A stretch of 61,913 bases of DNA, taken from NCBI GenBank assembly GCA_000504625.1, contig AZHR01000008.1, forward strand, positions 1 through 61,913, written 5' to 3'. Origin of the DNA: an alpha proteobacterium SCGC AAA240-E13 (GTDB taxonomy: Bacteria > Pseudomonadota > Alphaproteobacteria > Pelagibacterales > Pelagibacteraceae). Below, in pieces: positions 53,225-61,639 of the stretch. The notes beneath the pieces were generated by a model, which did not search any database, was not told the DNA's origin, and saw only the letters and a program-made list of their open reading frames with translations. Position 1 is the stretch's first letter, and each line of letters opens with the position of its first letter. Position numbers and translations under genes: made by a program.

Positions 53225-55096
53225 TTAGGCAGTTTTTCTCTGAGATTTTCTCTTTACATAAGATAACAATAAATACACAGCAGCGGGTGTAATACCATCT
53301 ATTCTTAAGGCCTGACCAAGAGTTTTTGGGTTTATTTCTTTAAGTTTTGATTTTACTTCATTAGAAAGTCCTCTTAATTGATCATAATCTATATTTATTG
53401 GTATAATAAGATTTTCATCTTTTTTAAATGTCAATATATCGGCCTTTTGCCTTACTAAATAACCTCTATAATGAGCATTAATTTCAATTTGTTCATCAAT
53501 TTCACTGCCATAATTTTTAATTTCAGGCCAAATTTTCCTTAATTTAGATAAATTAACATTTTTTTGGCTTAAAATTTGGTTTGCAGATCTCATTACCCCG
53601 TCTTTCGCTATTTTTATTCCAAATTTACCTGCTTTTGAGGGTGAAATTAATATTTTATCTAATTTTAGGGAAATATTTCTTATTTTTTGTACTTTATCCT
53701 CAAAAGATTTCATTCTTTCTTTGCTGATTAAACCAATTTTATTTCCTTTATACGTTAATCTCTGATCTGCATTGTCTGCTCTTAAGGATAATCTATATTC
53801 AGCTCTTGAGGTAAACATTCGATATGGTTCGGCAACACCTTTTGTAACCAAATCATCTATCATAACCCCAATGTATGCATCAGATCGATACAAAATAAAT
53901 GGTTCAGAATTTTTTACTGACAAAGCAGCATTAATTCCTGCGATCAAACCTTGTGCAGCTGCTTCTTCGTAACCTGTAGTTCCATTGATTTGTCCTGCTA
54001 AAAATAAATTTTGAATTTTTTTTGTTTCTAAAGTTAAGAATAGTTCCCTTGGATCGACATAATCATATTCTATTGCGTATCCAGGCCTTAAAATCGATAC
54101 GTGCTCTAAGCCATTGATTTTACTAAGTATTTCAGATTGTACATCTACTGGTAAAGATGTAGAAATTCCATTTGGGTAGATTGTATGATCATTTAAACCT
54201 TCAGGTTCCAAAAATATTTGATGACGATGCTTATCAGAAAATTTTACTACCTTGTCTTCGATCGATGGACAATATCTTGGACCTACTCCTTTAATACTAC
54301 CAGAATACATTGCACTTCTTTTTAAATTTTTTAAAATAATTTTATGGACAACTTCATTTGTATAAGTCATGCGGCATGAAATTTGTTTATTAATAATTTT
54401 TTTTGTTAAGAAAGAAAAATAATAAGGTCGGTCATCAGCATGTTGCTCTTCTAAATTTTTAAAATTAATTGTTCGTCCATCTAACCTTGGAGGTGTTCCG
54501 GTTTTTAATCTTCCAATTTTAAAATTAAATTTTTTTAACTGCTCACTTAATCCCGTAGATGGTTTTTCATTAAACCTTCCAGCAGGAGTTTGTTCCTTTC
54601 CAACATGGATTAATCCATTTAAAAAAGTACCAGTAGTTAAAAGTAATTTTTTACAAAGAATTTTTTTTCCTGACTGAGTTTTAAATCCAATTATACTATT
54701 TTCATCAAAAATGAACTTGATTACAGAATCTGAAAAAACCCTTAAATTACAATAACTTAAGAGCTTTTCCTGCATATATTTACGGTATAAAGCCCTATCC
54801 GACTGAGTTCTGGGACCTCTAACAGCGGGACCCCTGCTACGATTTAATAATCTAAACTGAATGCCAGATTTGTCAGCTATATCACCCATTACACCATCAA
54901 GTGCATCAATCTCTCTAACTAAGTGTCCTTTCCCGAGGCCACCGATTGCTGGATTGCAAGACATCTCTCCAATGGTTTCAATCTTATGAGTATATAAAGC
55001 AGTATTCACACCCAGTCTAGCGGCTGCAGCCGCTGCTTCACATCCAGCGTGACCACCACCAATTACAACTACGTCAAATGATAAATCGTTTCTCAT
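53225..55096 (-). CDS. mnmG: tRNA uridine 5-carboxymethylaminomethyl modification enzyme MnmG (GidA)
   Basis: FAD protein that, with MnmE, modifies U34 of tRNAs. 623 aa: VVIGGGHAGCEAAAAAARLG (FAD), EMSCNPAIGGLGKGHLVREIDALDG, GRLKTGTPPRLDG, NGTTGYEEAAAQGLIAGINA, and TSRAEYRLSLRADNADQRLT are all family blocks. mnmE lies upstream on the same strand, 117 bases away. Confidence 0.97.
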   Translation of the reverse strand: MRNDLSFDVVVIGGGHAGCEAAAAAARLGVNTALYTHKIETIGEMSCNPAIGGLGKGHLVREIDALDGVMGDIADKSGIQFRLLNRSRGPAVRGPRTQSDRALYRKYMQEKLLSYCNLRVFSDSVIKFIFDENSIIGFKTQSGKKILCKKLLLTTGTFLNGLIHVGKEQTPAGRFNEKPSTGLSEQLKKFNFKIGRLKTGTPPRLDGRTINFKNLEEQHADDRPYYFSFLTKKIINKQISCRMTYTNEVVHKIILKNLKRSAMYSGSIKGVGPRYCPSIEDKVVKFSDKHRHQIFLEPEGLNDHTIYPNGISTSLPVDVQSEILSKINGLEHVSILRPGYAIEYDYVDPRELFLTLETKKIQNLFLAGQINGTTGYEEAAAQGLIAGINAALSVKNSEPFILYRSDAYIGVMIDDLVTKGVAEPYRMFTSRAEYRLSLRADNADQRLTYKGNKIGLISKERMKSFEDKVQKIRNISLKLDKILISPSKAGKFGIKIAKDGVMRSANQILSQKNVNLSKLRKIWPEIKNYGSEIDEQIEINAHYRGYLVRQKADILTFKKDENLIIPINIDYDQLRGLSNEVKSKLKEINPKTLGQALRIDGITPAAVYLLLSYVKRKSQRKTA

Positions 55097-55213
55097 GTTT
55101 AGAATTTATAGATGATCCGAATATTTACAAGAAAAGAGATAATTTTTATAAAATAACCTTAATTTTATTGGTTTTTGTAGATTTTTTATCAAAAAACACA
55201 GTTAAATATCAAT

Positions 55214-56545
55214 TTATTTACCAATACAAAAATCGTTGAATATACTGCCTAAAATCTCTTCTACATCAACTTTCCCAACAATCATACCTAATTGCCGAGT
55301 AGCTAACCTTAAATCTTCTGCAGCTTTATCAAATTCCTTACTCTCGTTTTTATTTTTAAAATCTTTTAAGTGAGAAATACATTGTTGAAGATTTTGTCTA
55401 TGTCTTTCTCTTGTAATTAAAATATCTTGAGAACTTACAAATTTATTTTTTAATTTATTTTTTATTTTTGAAATTAGTTGATTAAGATTTAAGTTATTTT
55501 TTATTGATACCAAAATATGATTATAATTTTTAATTAGTTCATTTAAACTTCCATTTATTAAATCCGATTTATTCACTATTAGAATAGCATTTTTATCCAC
55601 CAATTCTTTCAATACTTCAGTAAAATCAATGTTTTTAGCATCTATTATAACTAACTTTAAATCAGCATCTTCGGCTCTTTTTAGAGCAAGTTTAATTCCC
55701 TTCTTTTCTATTTCGTTTTTCGATTCTCTTATCCCTGCTGTGTCGGAAATAACTACAGGGTAACCATCTAAATTAAGATGTACTTCAATAACATCTCTTG
55801 TTGTACCAGCAATTTCAGAGACAATAGCAACATCCCTTTTGGAAAGATAATTTAATAGGCTAGATTTTCCTGCATTAGTTGGTCCAACAATTGCAATTTT
55901 AAATCCTTCTCTAATTCTTTCTCCAATTTTTTGATCATCTAAAACTTTTTCTATTTCTCTTGATACTTGATCTGAGGTGTTCTTAATTTGGGACAGAATA
56001 TTTTGTGGTAAATCTTCATCAGGAAAATCTATTTTGGCTTCCACATGAGATAAAATTTTTAAAAGTTTTTCTCTCCAAGTATTATATTTATCGGCTGACT
56101 TGCCACTCATAATTTTTATTGCTTGTTTTCTTTGAATCTCAGTTTCAGATGAAATTAAATCTGCAATACTTTCTGCTTTTAACAAATTTATTTTCCCATT
56201 TTGAAATGCAATTTTAGTAAACTCGCCTGGTTCAGCTAATCTACAATTATTTATTTTTGAAATTGATGAATGTAGAGTAGAAATCACTGCTCTGCTACCA
56301 TGAACATGGAATTCTGCCAAATCTTCACCTGTGTAGCTATTTGGGCCTGGAAACCATAAAATTACGCCTTCATCTATGAGCGAATTTGTGTCGATTTTGT
56401 ATAGTTTTTTGAGGGTAGCCACTCTTGGGGTTGGTAATTCTTCTCCTGTTAATTTTTTTACAACTTTTGCTGTATCTTCACCTGATACACGCACTACAGC
56501 TACACCAGAGATGCCCGGTCCAGATGATAATGCATAAATAGTCAT
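55214..56545 (-). CDS. mnmE: tRNA modification GTPase MnmE (TrmE)
   Basis: Potassium-activated GTPase partner of MnmG. 443 aa: N-terminal formyl-THF-binding domain (MTIYALSSGPGISGVAVVRVSG, FPGPNSYTGEDLAEFHVHG), G domain with VGPTNAGKSSLLNYLSKRD, EIAGTTRDVIE and DTAGIRESKNEIEKKGI, and the C-terminal FCIGK motif with the catalytic cysteine. Divergent from ogt with only 21 bases between starts. Confidence 0.97.
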   Translation of the reverse strand: MTIYALSSGPGISGVAVVRVSGEDTAKVVKKLTGEELPTPRVATLKKLYKIDTNSLIDEGVILWFPGPNSYTGEDLAEFHVHGSRAVISTLHSSISKINNCRLAEPGEFTKIAFQNGKINLLKAESIADLISSETEIQRKQAIKIMSGKSADKYNTWREKLLKILSHVEAKIDFPDEDLPQNILSQIKNTSDQVSREIEKVLDDQKIGERIREGFKIAIVGPTNAGKSSLLNYLSKRDVAIVSEIAGTTRDVIEVHLNLDGYPVVISDTAGIRESKNEIEKKGIKLALKRAEDADLKLVIIDAKNIDFTEVLKELVDKNAILIVNKSDLINGSLNELIKNYNHILVSIKNNLNLNQLISKIKNKLKNKFVSSQDILITRERHRQNLQQCISHLKDFKNKNESKEFDKAAEDLRLATRQLGMIVGKVDVEEILGSIFNDFCIGK

Positions 56546-56566
56546 AAAGATTTAGTATAGTATGTT

Positions 56567-57019
56567 GTGAATTCTTTGTCATTTAAAACAAAGCTTGGTT
56601 GGATTAATGCTTTTGAAGAAAAAGGTAAGATAGTAAGGATTAAATTTGGAAAACATAAAAATAAAGGTATTAGCACCAATTTAAACAATCTTAAAATTAA
56701 AATTAATAGTTTTTTTAATAAAAAAAATAAAAGAATAAAATTCAATTTTCTTATTGAAGGAAGTACCGTGCAAAAAAAAGTCTGGCATGAACTAACTAAG
56801 ATTAGAATAGGAAAAACAAAAAGCTATGGTGAGATAGCAAAAAAATTTAAACTATCGCCTAGACATGTAGGTAAAATTTGTGCTCAAAATAAAATTCCTT
56901 TAGTGATTCCTTGTCATAGAGTAATTAGATCGGACGGAACAATGGGTGGTTTTTCTGCTTATGGGGGAGTTAATCTTAAAAAAAAATTATTAAATTTTGA
57001 AAATTCATGGAAGCTATAA
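56567..57019 (+). CDS. ogt: Methylated-DNA--[protein]-cysteine S-methyltransferase
   Basis: Suicide repair protein that removes O6-alkyl from guanine. 150 aa: active-site PCHR in LVIPCHRVIRSDGTMGGFSAYGG, DNA-binding SYGEIAKKFKLSPRHVGKICAQNKIP. The start appears to be GTG at 56567; the nearby ATG at 56562 is followed by a stop after one codon. It overlaps the amidotransferase by 13 bases. Confidence 0.94.
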   Translation: MNSLSFKTKLGWINAFEEKGKIVRIKFGKHKNKGISTNLNNLKIKINSFFNKKNKRIKFNFLIEGSTVQKKVWHELTKIRIGKTKSYGEIAKKFKLSPRHVGKICAQNKIPLVIPCHRVIRSDGTMGGFSAYGGVNLKKKLLNFENSWKL

Positions 57020-57735
57020 TTTTACAACATATAAAAGTTGAAGATCCAGGATACATTAAGGATTTAATGCTAGCAGATGGATGGAAGCTTACTACTATAG
57101 AATTAGATGAAGGTGATAAAATTCCAAATAATTTAAGTCAATTTGATGTTATGTTTTGTATGGGTGGCCCCATGGATACCTGGATGGAAGAAAAATATCC
57201 TTGGCTCATTGAAGAAAAAAAAAGAATAAAAGAGTTTGTTGTAGAGAAAAAAAAACCTTTCTTGGGTTTTTGTTTAGGATGTCAGCTTTTAGGTGAAGTA
57301 GTTGGAGGTAAAGTAGTAAAATCAGATCCTGCTGAAATTGGAATTATGAATGTGAATTTTGTGAAACATAAAGAGAATGATATTCTTTTTTCTACATTTC
57401 CTGAAAAAATCAAAGCTCTTCAATGGCATTCTTGCGAAGTTAAAAATCTTGAAGGTAATACAGATATAACTCTTCTAGCTTCATCCTCAACAACAAAATA
57501 CCAGATTTTTAAATATCAAAATCATGCTTATGGAATTCAATTTCATATTGAAATTAAAACCACGACGGTTAATGATTGGGGATGTGTACCTGAATATAAG
57601 TCTGCTTTAGAAGCTCAATTTGGAGATGGTGCTTTAGAAAAGTTTGATCAAGAAGCTAAAGCACATATGAAACAAATGAACAATTTTTCAACTATTCTGT
57701 ATTCAAAATTTAAAAAGGAAATTATAATTCCATAA
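57007..57735 (+). CDS. Class I glutamine amidotransferase (GMP synthase glutaminase-like)
   Basis: 242 aa stand-alone glutamine amidotransferase. The nucleophile elbow is GFCLGCQ with C89, the oxyanion region CMGGPMD (51-57), and the His-x-Glu end of the triad in YGIQFHIEIK. This resembles YfeJ/GuaA-like proteins that act as glutaminases or gamma-glutamyl hydrolases. No partner synthase is adjacent, so the acceptor is unknown. The 3' end overlaps the convergent monooxygenase-like gene by 14 bases. Confidence 0.88.
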   Translation: MEAIILQHIKVEDPGYIKDLMLADGWKLTTIELDEGDKIPNNLSQFDVMFCMGGPMDTWMEEKYPWLIEEKKRIKEFVVEKKKPFLGFCLGCQLLGEVVGGKVVKSDPAEIGIMNVNFVKHKENDILFSTFPEKIKALQWHSCEVKNLEGNTDITLLASSSTTKYQIFKYQNHAYGIQFHIEIKTTTVNDWGCVPEYKSALEAQFGDGALEKFDQEAKAHMKQMNNFSTILYSKFKKEIIIP

Positions 57736-58027
57736 TTACGGAACCAGATACTGGATCGGTTACACCTAGTTCTGGTGAAATTTCTTCAAGCAAAGATCTA
57801 ACTGTGTCTAAACCAGCAATCATCTTATCTCTTACTTTTGTAATTGAGTCGGCATCTTTCCACTCTCCTACAATACACATATTATTGGGTCCTGTTTGAA
57901 TTTGCTTCATTGAAATTAATCCATCAGTACCTTTCATGCTATTGAAAAAGTCTTGTAATTTTTTCATATATTCATCTTTCATGCCTTCTTTTATTTTACT
58001 TCTAACAACGTTCATAAATTTAGCCAT
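57722..58027 (-). CDS. Antibiotic biosynthesis monooxygenase (ABM) domain protein
   Basis: 101 aa ferredoxin-like dimeric alpha/beta-barrel protein. MNVVRSKIKEGMKDEYMKKLQDFFNS, then GLISMKQIQTGPNNMCIVGEWKD fits the ABM fold (strand-helix-strand with a W.D motif). Members range from haem- or quinone-modifying enzymes to proteins of unknown role. Last gene of a three-gene minus-strand operon with a cupin and DUF1330. Confidence 0.75.
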   Translation of the reverse strand: MAKFMNVVRSKIKEGMKDEYMKKLQDFFNSMKGTDGLISMKQIQTGPNNMCIVGEWKDADSITKVRDKMIAGLDTVRSLLEEISPELGVTDPVSGSVIMEL

Positions 58028-58047
58028 TCGTCCCTCTTTTTATTTTT

Positions 58048-58398
58048 TTAAGCTTCGCCTTCACCGCGTTGACCACAAAAGAAACCTAAACCAAAATCTG
58101 ATGTAGTAAACGTAACAGCAGTACCTTTTGGAAAATAGAAAAGATCTCCTGGTTTAGCTGAAACTTTTTGTCCAGTTTCATCTTCAATAGTAAAACTTCC
58201 ATCTACTATGAATTTCATTTCATGATAAGTGTAAGTATATTTAAGTGACTCACCAGCTTTTAATCTAAATAATCCACTTGTCATTGGCTTTTCTTTATCA
58301 TCTGAAATTGAAAAATCTTTTAGATAAGCTTTGACATTTTCAATCTTCATTGAAGGAATGTCTTCCTTACTTATCTGTGGATAATGTTTAAACGGCAT
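58048..58398 (-). CDS. Small single-domain cupin protein
   Basis: 116 aa cupin. YTYHEMKFIVDGSFTIEDE and KPGDLFYFPKGTAVTF are cupin motifs 1 and 2, arranged like EutQ or ectoine-synthase-type cupins. The usual HxH metal pair is reduced (YTYHEMKF), so metal binding is uncertain. It lies 6 bases after the DUF1330 gene and 20 bases before the ABM gene. Confidence 0.8.
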   Translation of the reverse strand: MPFKHYPQISKEDIPSMKIENVKAYLKDFSISDDKEKPMTSGLFRLKAGESLKYTYTYHEMKFIVDGSFTIEDETGQKVSAKPGDLFYFPKGTAVTFTTSDFGLGFFCGQRGEGEA

Positions 58399-58404
58399 TT
58401 TATT

Positions 58405-58692
58405 TTAAACACCTTCGGCTATAAGCAAATCAGTATCACATGCCTTATCTCTCACTGCTTTTGCGGCTTGATATGCTTCTGATTCATAAAATTTACGAGC
58501 TTGATCTATGCTCTCAAATTCAAAAACAACTACTACACCTGGTTTCTTTCCTTCTCTAGCTTCAGCGTTAGGAGTTCGAACAAGAATCTTTGCACCATAT
58601 TCTTTAACAACTGGTAACGCCATTTCTCTAAATTTTTCAAAACCCTCTTTGTCACGTACATGTATATCTGCAACTATATAACCTTTGGCCAT
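58405..58692 (-). CDS. DUF1330 domain protein
   Basis: 95 aa dimeric alpha/beta-barrel-type protein. KGYIVADIHVRDKEGFEKFREMALPVVKEYGAK and VVVFEFESIDQARKFYESEAYQAAKAVR are the DUF1330 blocks. Function unknown; relatives occur in catabolic or stress operons. First gene of the DUF1330-cupin-ABM unit. Two ferredoxin-like-fold genes flanking a cupin suggests a small-molecule enzyme set (inference). Confidence 0.85.
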   Translation of the reverse strand: MAKGYIVADIHVRDKEGFEKFREMALPVVKEYGAKILVRTPNAEAREGKKPGVVVVFEFESIDQARKFYESEAYQAAKAVRDKACDTDLLIAEGV

Positions 58693-58836
58693 ATCTATTT
58701 TTCCTTTATTTTGTTAACTTAACTATAGATCTTATCGGCAAGCTTCGATAGAAGTTTTTTCATTAACCATATCTATAAATTTACAAAATTAGTTGGAAAA
58801 GATATAATTAATTTTTCTTAGAGAATATTAATAATT

Positions 58837-60108
58837 TTAAGCAGGTTTAATCATTGAGTTAAAAAACTCTGCATTATTTTTAGTACCTTTTAATTTAGAA
58901 ATTAAAAATTCTATAGCATCCATTGTACCCATAGAACTAATTATTCTTCTTAAAACATTCATCTTTTGTAGATCACCTTTATCAAAAATAAGTTCCTCTC
59001 TTCTAGTTCCTGACCTTGTAATATCAACGGCTGGATAAATTCGTTTATCAGAGACTTTTCTATCCATTATTATTTCACTATTTCCTGTTCCTTTAAATTC
59101 TTCAAAAATAACTTCATCCATTCTGCTACCGGTATCTATTAAAGCCGTAGAAATTATTGTTAGTGACCCACCTTGTTCTACATTTCTAGCTGCGCCAAAA
59201 AATCTTTTTGGTCTTTGAAGCGCATTTGCATCAACACCTCCTGTTAAAACTTTTCCTGAACTTGGAACAACGGCATTATATGCTCTACCGAGTCGTGTGA
59301 TTGAGTCTAGAAGAATTATTACATCTTTTTTGTGTTCCACTAATCTTTTAGCCTTTTCAATTACCATTTCCGCAATAGCTACATGCCTCTGTGCGGGCTC
59401 ATCAAATGTGGAACTTATCACTTCACCTTTTACAGTTCTTTGCATATCGGTAACTTCTTCTGGTCTCTCGTCAATTAGTAAAACCATAAGATAACATTCT
59501 GGATAATTGGCAGCTACTGATTGTGCAATATTCTGAAGCATTATTGTTTTGCCTGCTTTGGGTGGTGAAATTACTAAAGATCTTTGACCCTTACCGATAG
59601 GAGCAATAAGATCTATGATTCTTTGTGTTAAATCTGGACTTTTTTCTGTTTTTGTTTTTTCAATTTCCATTTTTAATTGTTTGTCCGGATAAAGTGGTGT
59701 GAGATTATCAAATGCAATTTTATTTCTTCCTTTTTCGGGGCTTTCAAAATTTATTTGACTTACTTTAAGTAGCGCAAAATATCTTTCCCCATTTTTGGGA
59801 GCCCTGATTTGACCTTCGACAGAATCTCCTGTTCTCAAACCAAATTTTCTGATTTGGCTAGGACTAACATAAATATCATCTGGACCAGGCAAATAATTAG
59901 ATTCGATAGCTCGCAAGAAACCAAAGCCATCTTGTAAAACTTCTAAAACACCACCTGCAGTAATTTCTTCATTATTTTCTGCAAGTTTTTTTAATATTGA
60001 AAAAATTATTTCTTGTTTTCTTAACGTACTGGGATTTTCTATTCCTAGTTTTTCGGCCTTAGAAATAAGCTCTTCTGAGCTTGTTTTTTTTAGTTCTTGA
60101 ATATCCAT
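58837..60108 (-). CDS. rho: Transcription termination factor Rho
   Basis: Hexameric RNA helicase for factor-dependent termination. 423 aa: Rho N-terminal domain (MDIQELKKTSSEELISKAEKLGI), cold-shock RNA-binding domain (GFGFLRAIESNYLPGPDDIYVSPSQIRKF), Walker A SPPKAGKTIMLQ, and VLLIDERPEEVTDMQRTV. In the alphaproteobacterial hemE-hemH-hemJ-rho-mnmE order. Confidence 0.98.
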   Translation of the reverse strand: MDIQELKKTSSEELISKAEKLGIENPSTLRKQEIIFSILKKLAENNEEITAGGVLEVLQDGFGFLRAIESNYLPGPDDIYVSPSQIRKFGLRTGDSVEGQIRAPKNGERYFALLKVSQINFESPEKGRNKIAFDNLTPLYPDKQLKMEIEKTKTEKSPDLTQRIIDLIAPIGKGQRSLVISPPKAGKTIMLQNIAQSVAANYPECYLMVLLIDERPEEVTDMQRTVKGEVISSTFDEPAQRHVAIAEMVIEKAKRLVEHKKDVIILLDSITRLGRAYNAVVPSSGKVLTGGVDANALQRPKRFFGAARNVEQGGSLTIISTALIDTGSRMDEVIFEEFKGTGNSEIIMDRKVSDKRIYPAVDITRSGTRREELIFDKGDLQKMNVLRRIISSMGTMDAIEFLISKLKGTKNNAEFFNSMIKPA

Positions 60109-60173
60109 AATTAAGTTGATTGTCTTAAGAAATGATAAAGCTAATATAATTATTATTTAGTGACATTTCAAGT

Positions 60174-60608
60174 CTACAAGGGTTTATAAATTATAACAAA
60201 AATGACCAAAACCAGTATAACAGTGGGGATTTCATTAATAATCCTGAAAAATTTGGCACTTTTATTGTTTTTGTTTATTGCAAATTTTTTTAAATAGCTG
60301 CCTAAAATAAAATGATAAATTGTTAATAGAATTACTAGAAATATCTTTAATTGAATCCATAAAGTTAAATATATTGGAGTTCCTTGAAATGAAATCAACA
60401 ATATACCAAAAAACCATGAAAGAATCATTGCAGGATTCATAATATATAACATTAATCTTCTTTCCATAGTTTTAAAGGTTTTAGAAGTTTTTTTGTTATT
60501 TATATTTTCTACATGATAAACAAAAATTCTTGGTAAATATAAAAGTCCAGCCATCCAAGAAATTACAGCGATTAAGTGTAAACTTTTAAGTAATAAATAT
60601 ATGTTCAT
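60174..60608 (-). CDS. hemJ: Protoporphyrinogen IX oxidase HemJ
   Basis: Integral membrane haem-b protein that replaces HemY/HemG. About 144 aa with four membrane segments. YLLLKSLHLIAVISWMAGLLYLPRIFVYH carries the conserved histidine and W-x-A-G-L-x-Y-x-P-R motif. The ATG at 60608 is preferred over an upstream in-frame GTG at 60623. It follows hemH, so the last haem steps are grouped. Confidence 0.9.
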   Translation of the reverse strand: MNIYLLLKSLHLIAVISWMAGLLYLPRIFVYHVENINNKKTSKTFKTMERRLMLYIMNPAMILSWFFGILLISFQGTPIYLTLWIQLKIFLVILLTIYHFILGSYLKKFAINKNNKSAKFFRIINEIPTVILVLVIFVIIYKPL

Positions 60609-60615
60609 AACACCA

Positions 60616-61638
60616 TTAAACACTTACTTGTAAACACGGACATTTAACAAACTTACTAGGACATATTGTAGATGAAATAAAATTACCTTTTGTTTGTGGT
60701 TGCAAAACTAAATCTGTTAAACCATTTATAAAATTTTCATCACTTCCTAACGTTGGTACTCTTTTATAAAAACTACAGCCATTTTTATTAGCTAATTTTT
60801 TATATTCTATATCTAATTCAACCAATGTTTCGGAATGTTCTGAAACAAATGCCACAGGCACAATAACTATACCTTTTTTTTCTTTAGAATATTTAATTAT
60901 TTCTGCTTCGGTAGATGGACCAATCCATTTCATTGGACCTACGCGACTTTGATAGCTTATTACATAATCTATATTTTCATCTTTTAATTTTGACATTATT
61001 TTTTTTACCGTTTCCTCAACATGCCATTGGTATGGATCTCCTTTTTTTATTTTACTTTCCGGCAAACCATGTGCGGAAAAAATAAGTTTAAAATTTTTAT
61101 CTTTTGTTGTTGTTAGTATTTTTTTAATAAAAGTAGCATGAGAAACTATAAAATTATTTTCCGTTGGATAACAACATATAGTTTTAGTTTTGATTATATA
61201 ATTTTCTTTTTTACACAATTCATTCCATTCATTAATAGAGGATCCCGAGGTAGTAGTGGAAAATTGAGGATATAGAGGCAAAAGTATTATTTCTTCCGGA
61301 TTATATTCTTTTACTTTTTGCATCACGTCTGAGGCGCGCGGATGCCAACATCTCATCACAATAAAACATTTATAATTGCCCTTTTTCAATAAATTTTCTT
61401 CTAAACTTTTTGCTTGTTGTTCTGTTAATTCAAGAATAGGAGATTTACTTCCAATCTCTCGATAAATATTTTTTGTAATGGGAGCTCTTTTTTTTGATAT
61501 GAATTTTGCTAATGGATATCTAAATAATGAAGGGATACTAATTATTGCAGGATCGTTAAATAAATTAAAAAGAAATGGCTCAACACTTTCTAACTTATCT
61601 GGTCCACCTAAATTAAACAAGATTACTGCTTTTTTCAT
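60616..61638 (-). CDS. hemH: Ferrochelatase
   Basis: Inserts iron into protoporphyrin IX. 340 aa: AVILFNLGGPDKLESVEPFLFNLFND, FVIMRCWHPRASDV, LIFSAHGLPESKIKKGDPY (catalytic His), and VSEHSETLVELDIEY. The C-terminus has a cysteine-rich tail (CPSKFVKCPCLQV), which may hold a [2Fe-2S] cluster as in some bacterial ferrochelatases. It starts directly after hemE. Confidence 0.95.
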   Translation of the reverse strand: MKKAVILFNLGGPDKLESVEPFLFNLFNDPAIISIPSLFRYPLAKFISKKRAPITKNIYREIGSKSPILELTEQQAKSLEENLLKKGNYKCFIVMRCWHPRASDVMQKVKEYNPEEIILLPLYPQFSTTTSGSSINEWNELCKKENYIIKTKTICCYPTENNFIVSHATFIKKILTTTKDKNFKLIFSAHGLPESKIKKGDPYQWHVEETVKKIMSKLKDENIDYVISYQSRVGPMKWIGPSTEAEIIKYSKEKKGIVIVPVAFVSEHSETLVELDIEYKKLANKNGCSFYKRVPTLGSDENFINGLTDLVLQPQTKGNFISSTICPSKFVKCPCLQVSV

Positions 61639-61639
61639 A

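Noticed and set aside
55097..55213. Irr box upstream of mnmG (TTTAGAATTTATAGA)
   Set aside because: Only one half site is good, and mnmG has no link to iron; likely chance in AT-rich DNA.
58693..58836. Hairpin TATCG-GCAAGCTT-CGATA in the DUF1330-rho spacer as a terminator
   Set aside because: The stem is only 5 bases with an 8-base loop and no adjacent T run on the minus strand.
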